Source: Candidatus Thorarchaeota archaeon (GTDB lineage: Archaea > Asgardarchaeota > Thorarchaeia > Thorarchaeales > Thorarchaeaceae). From it: a DNA stretch of 7,162 nt. The position numbers and the translations under genes were made by a program. Location: assembly GCA_030642465.1 (NCBI GenBank), contig DAOWNS010000094.1:1-7162 (forward strand), written 5' to 3'. Of this stretch, positions 5,210 to 7,162 are shown in pieces (the stretch's first letter is position 1; the number at the start of each line of letters is the position of its first letter). Under the pieces are notes generated by a model, which was given only the letters and a program-made list of their open reading frames with translations, made no database searches and had not been told where the DNA came from.

Positions 5210-7162
5210 TTAGTAGGATCTTGCTAGATTGGCACGTCGTGCGGCGTACTGCAGCGAGTTATTGAAGTACTGCCCTATCACCTTAGCTAGTGCTGGCCCC
5301 ACAATGTAATTTATTTCGCCGGGGAGCATGGCATTCAAATTCGTCTTGGACGTCAACTTGCCGCTCCGCTTTAAATTCCCAATTTCCCGCTGGACAATGG
5401 TCCTGGCCTCATCCCACGTCATGGATTCTGCTTTAGGACCAATCAGACCGCTCTTTATGTCAGAGATGGATCGCATCACGAATACGGCAAGACTGTCCAA
5501 ATCCTTGCACTTGATCATATGGTTGGAACCATGTTCAGAGCAAGCTCCTTCTTTAGGCATAATACCGCAATTTGTGCAAACGGAGCGTCCTCGGCTTGTT
5601 CGTACATAAAATGCAAGAAGGTTGGCGAGCTTTGTATCGTCGTTTGCTGTCCAGTCTAGACCCGCAGTTCCTACCCGAGCTATTGCTCTGAATACGGTAT
5701 GGGCCTTTGTGTAGACAAAAGAAAGTGCGTCGAGCGATGCCTTCTTGCGCTCAGCTCGTTTTTGCTGCTGTCGTTTTACCTCAATAGCCAGCTCCTCTTT
5801 TGCCGCTTTTTCAGACCGTTCCTGCTTCAAGAAGCGGTGCATCACATCATACGCGATGGCGTAGTTATCAAACGTGAGGCCATCCCGGACAAGAGGGGCT
5901 TCCACTACACCCTCGAATACCGGACTTGGAGTTGATTCAATGTTCGAAGAAGCAGCATCCAATGCCTTGCTTGCCAAACGTGCATGCATCCATGCGCTTA
6001 GTGTTGATGCATCGAGTTCAGGATGTACACATTTTAGCTCGTAAATGCGGATAGCAGTCAGGTCAATCAGGATCTCCTCGCGCATAAATTGAAGCTCGAT
6101 TTCTGTATCTTCGTAGATGCTCTTGAGCAGTGCTTTCACGCGGAGCATATCTTGCTTCGACCGCATGTAGGTTTCCACGATACGTGTGAGATTCGTCAAT
6201 AAGCCTATAGTGAAATGCCAGACTAAGTCTAGTTTGATAGCTCTCGCGGCTTCTTCATGCCTGAGTTGGTGACTAATATCAGAAACAGAGGTCATACCCA
6301 GCGAACTTAGAGCGCCATCATGAACTTGCTCACGCTGTTTAATGAGTAACTTGAGGTCCTCTGGAGAGGGAACACGCATCTTTGATTCAAGGGTTTCCAG
6401 TACTTGAACCTCGATGCCCATTAGACTGCTACGGTCCTTGGTCAGAAGATTCAATGAGATCTTGTCTAGTTCAGATGCTCTCCACCCTTTTGCCTTCAGC
6501 ATGCCCTTAACCTGCTTCTGGAGAGTGGTTTCAAGTTTCTCAAGACGTCTCAACGACCGCTCCATTACCTCAAGGTCCTCCTTGTTGACGGAGGGCTCTT
6601 CGGCTTCAGCATCAGCTGGCTCAGCTACACTCATCAAACCGTCTGCTAGCTGCGAAACTTCCTTGATGCCCTTCACTCGCAGCGCAGCTTGAATATCACT
6701 GGAGTTGATCCGAAGCAGCTGTGACAGCATATTGTAAACGCTCTCAGGCTCAGTTCTGATCAGCTCACTCAAGTGATTCGCTACTACCTGACCCATCTTC
6801 GCCTCATACTCCTCAAGCGATGTGGGCGTTTCGAGATCGATTTCGATGGCTTCGATTAACCTGAGCTTGAATTCGTGGGCATTCCGTATCGCCTGTAGAT
6901 TCGTAGGACCCTGGCAGAATCGTTTCAGTACTGCATCCGTAATGGCGTCCCAAGTCGAGTCGGAAATGGATTGCATGGGTCGCTCCTCTGCGTGCTTGAC
7001 AGTTCCGAAGACTTGACTCAGACCGCGAGTCAGGACGGTGATTTCCGCAGTTTCTTCATCTCTGGGCTTGAGTAATTCATCCTTCAAGGAGAGAGCGGTT
7101 TCTTTCACGCCAGAAGCTTTTGCGTAGAGTTCTCGCCGCCATTCTGCGCCCCAGCCAGTTAC
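5210..7162 (-). CDS. Large, mostly helical protein of unknown function with a C-terminal Cys/His cluster (5' end outside window)
   Basis: I do not recognise this protein. A GTG at 7108 would give 632 aa, but 18 further codons upstream are open to the window edge (including GWGAEWRRELYAKASG) and no Shine-Dalgarno precedes the GTG, so the gene probably starts outside. Counting from that GTG: residues about 50-160 are helical; 163-180 form an acidic linker (AEPADAEAEEP); 180-206 look like a coiled coil; 285-360 are helical and amphipathic; 427-458 form a highly charged basic helix rich in K, R and Q. C511-x2-C514-x8-C523-x2-H526, with H530 and C534 nearby, could bind zinc. The last 100 residues are compact and end in a basic tail. 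There is no signal peptide or convincing membrane span, nor any Walker or nuclease motif that I can see. It lies 67 bases upstream of the fusion operon on the same strand; a functional link is unproven. Confidence 0.8.
   Translation of the reverse strand, partial: VTGWGAEWRRELYAKASGVKETALSLKDELLKPRDEETAEITVLTRGLSQVFGTVKHAEERPMQSISDSTWDAITDAVLKRFCQGPTNLQAIRNAHEFKLRLIEAIEIDLETPTSLEEYEAKMGQVVANHLSELIRTEPESVYNMLSQLLRINSSDIQAALRVKGIKEVSQLADGLMSVAEPADAEAEEPSVNKEDLEVMERSLRRLEKLETTLQKQVKGMLKAKGWRASELDKISLNLLTKDRSSLMGIEVQVLETLESKMRVPSPEDLKLLIKQREQVHDGALSSLGMTSVSDISHQLRHEEAARAIKLDLVWHFTIGLLTNLTRIVETYMRSKQDMLRVKALLKSIYEDTEIELQFMREEILIDLTAIRIYELKCVHPELDASTLSAWMHARLASKALDAASSNIESTPSPVFEGVVEAPLVRDGLTFDNYAIAYDVMHRFLKQERSEKAAKEELAIEVKRQQQKRAERKKASLDALSFVYTKAHTVFRAIARVGTAGLDWTANDDTKLANLLAFYVRTSRGRSVCTNCGIMPKEGACSEHGSNHMIKCKDLDSLAVFVMRSISDIKSGLIGPKAESMTWDEARTIVQREIGNLKRSGKLTSKTNLNAMLPGEINYIVGPALAKVIGQYFNNSLQYAARRANLARSY

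Noticed and set aside
7106..7108. GTG as the true start of the large unknown gene
   Set aside because: The frame remains open with coding-like residues to the window edge and there is no Shine-Dalgarno upstream of this GTG.

Overview
The window looks archaeal. Genes carry Shine-Dalgarno motifs of the GGAGGTGATC type. AT-rich TATA-like boxes sit where an archaeal promoter would put them, TTG starts are used, and formaldehyde-activating-enzyme (Fae) modules are present. Mid-range GC together with large proteins I do not recognise makes an Asgard-type archaeon (Thorarchaeota-like) my guess. That placement is inference, not something a marker gene here proves.

Layout: (1) positions 1-474, plus strand, hold the C-terminal part of a LarB-type nickel-pincer cofactor enzyme, cut by the left edge. 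(2) 495-1631, minus strand, is an M20 metallohydrolase of the ArgE/DapE type, convergent with larB. (3) 1632-2262 is a sparsely coding stretch. It holds a probable 63-aa basic protein (1774-1965, minus) with its own TATA-like box and RBS, a T-tract, and an unconvincing 46-codon ORF. (4) 2263-5142, minus strand, is the centre of interest: two tandem, translationally coupled genes, each encoding a DapA-family class I aldolase fused to a C-terminal Fae domain. (5) 5210-7162, minus strand, is a long, mostly helical protein of unknown function with a Cys/His cluster near its C-terminus; its reading frame is still open at the right edge.

The two fusion proteins look like partners. Both aldolase domains keep the Schiff-base lysine, the active-site tyrosine and the GTTGE motif. 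Both lack the arginine that true dihydrodipicolinate synthases use to bind their aldehyde substrate, so lysine biosynthesis is unlikely. Their Fae domains are degenerate in complementary ways. The downstream protein keeps the catalytic-histidine segment and the C-terminal HPFA segment but has lost the middle motifs. The upstream protein keeps the middle motifs (EPNLP, GPxQ) but has lost the histidine and the C-terminal segment. The simplest model is a hetero-oligomer in which a pyruvate-type aldolase releases formaldehyde (or another small aldehyde) and a composite Fae site passes it to a tetrahydromethanopterin-like C1 carrier. That model is inference; the fusion and the residue pattern are read directly from the sequence.
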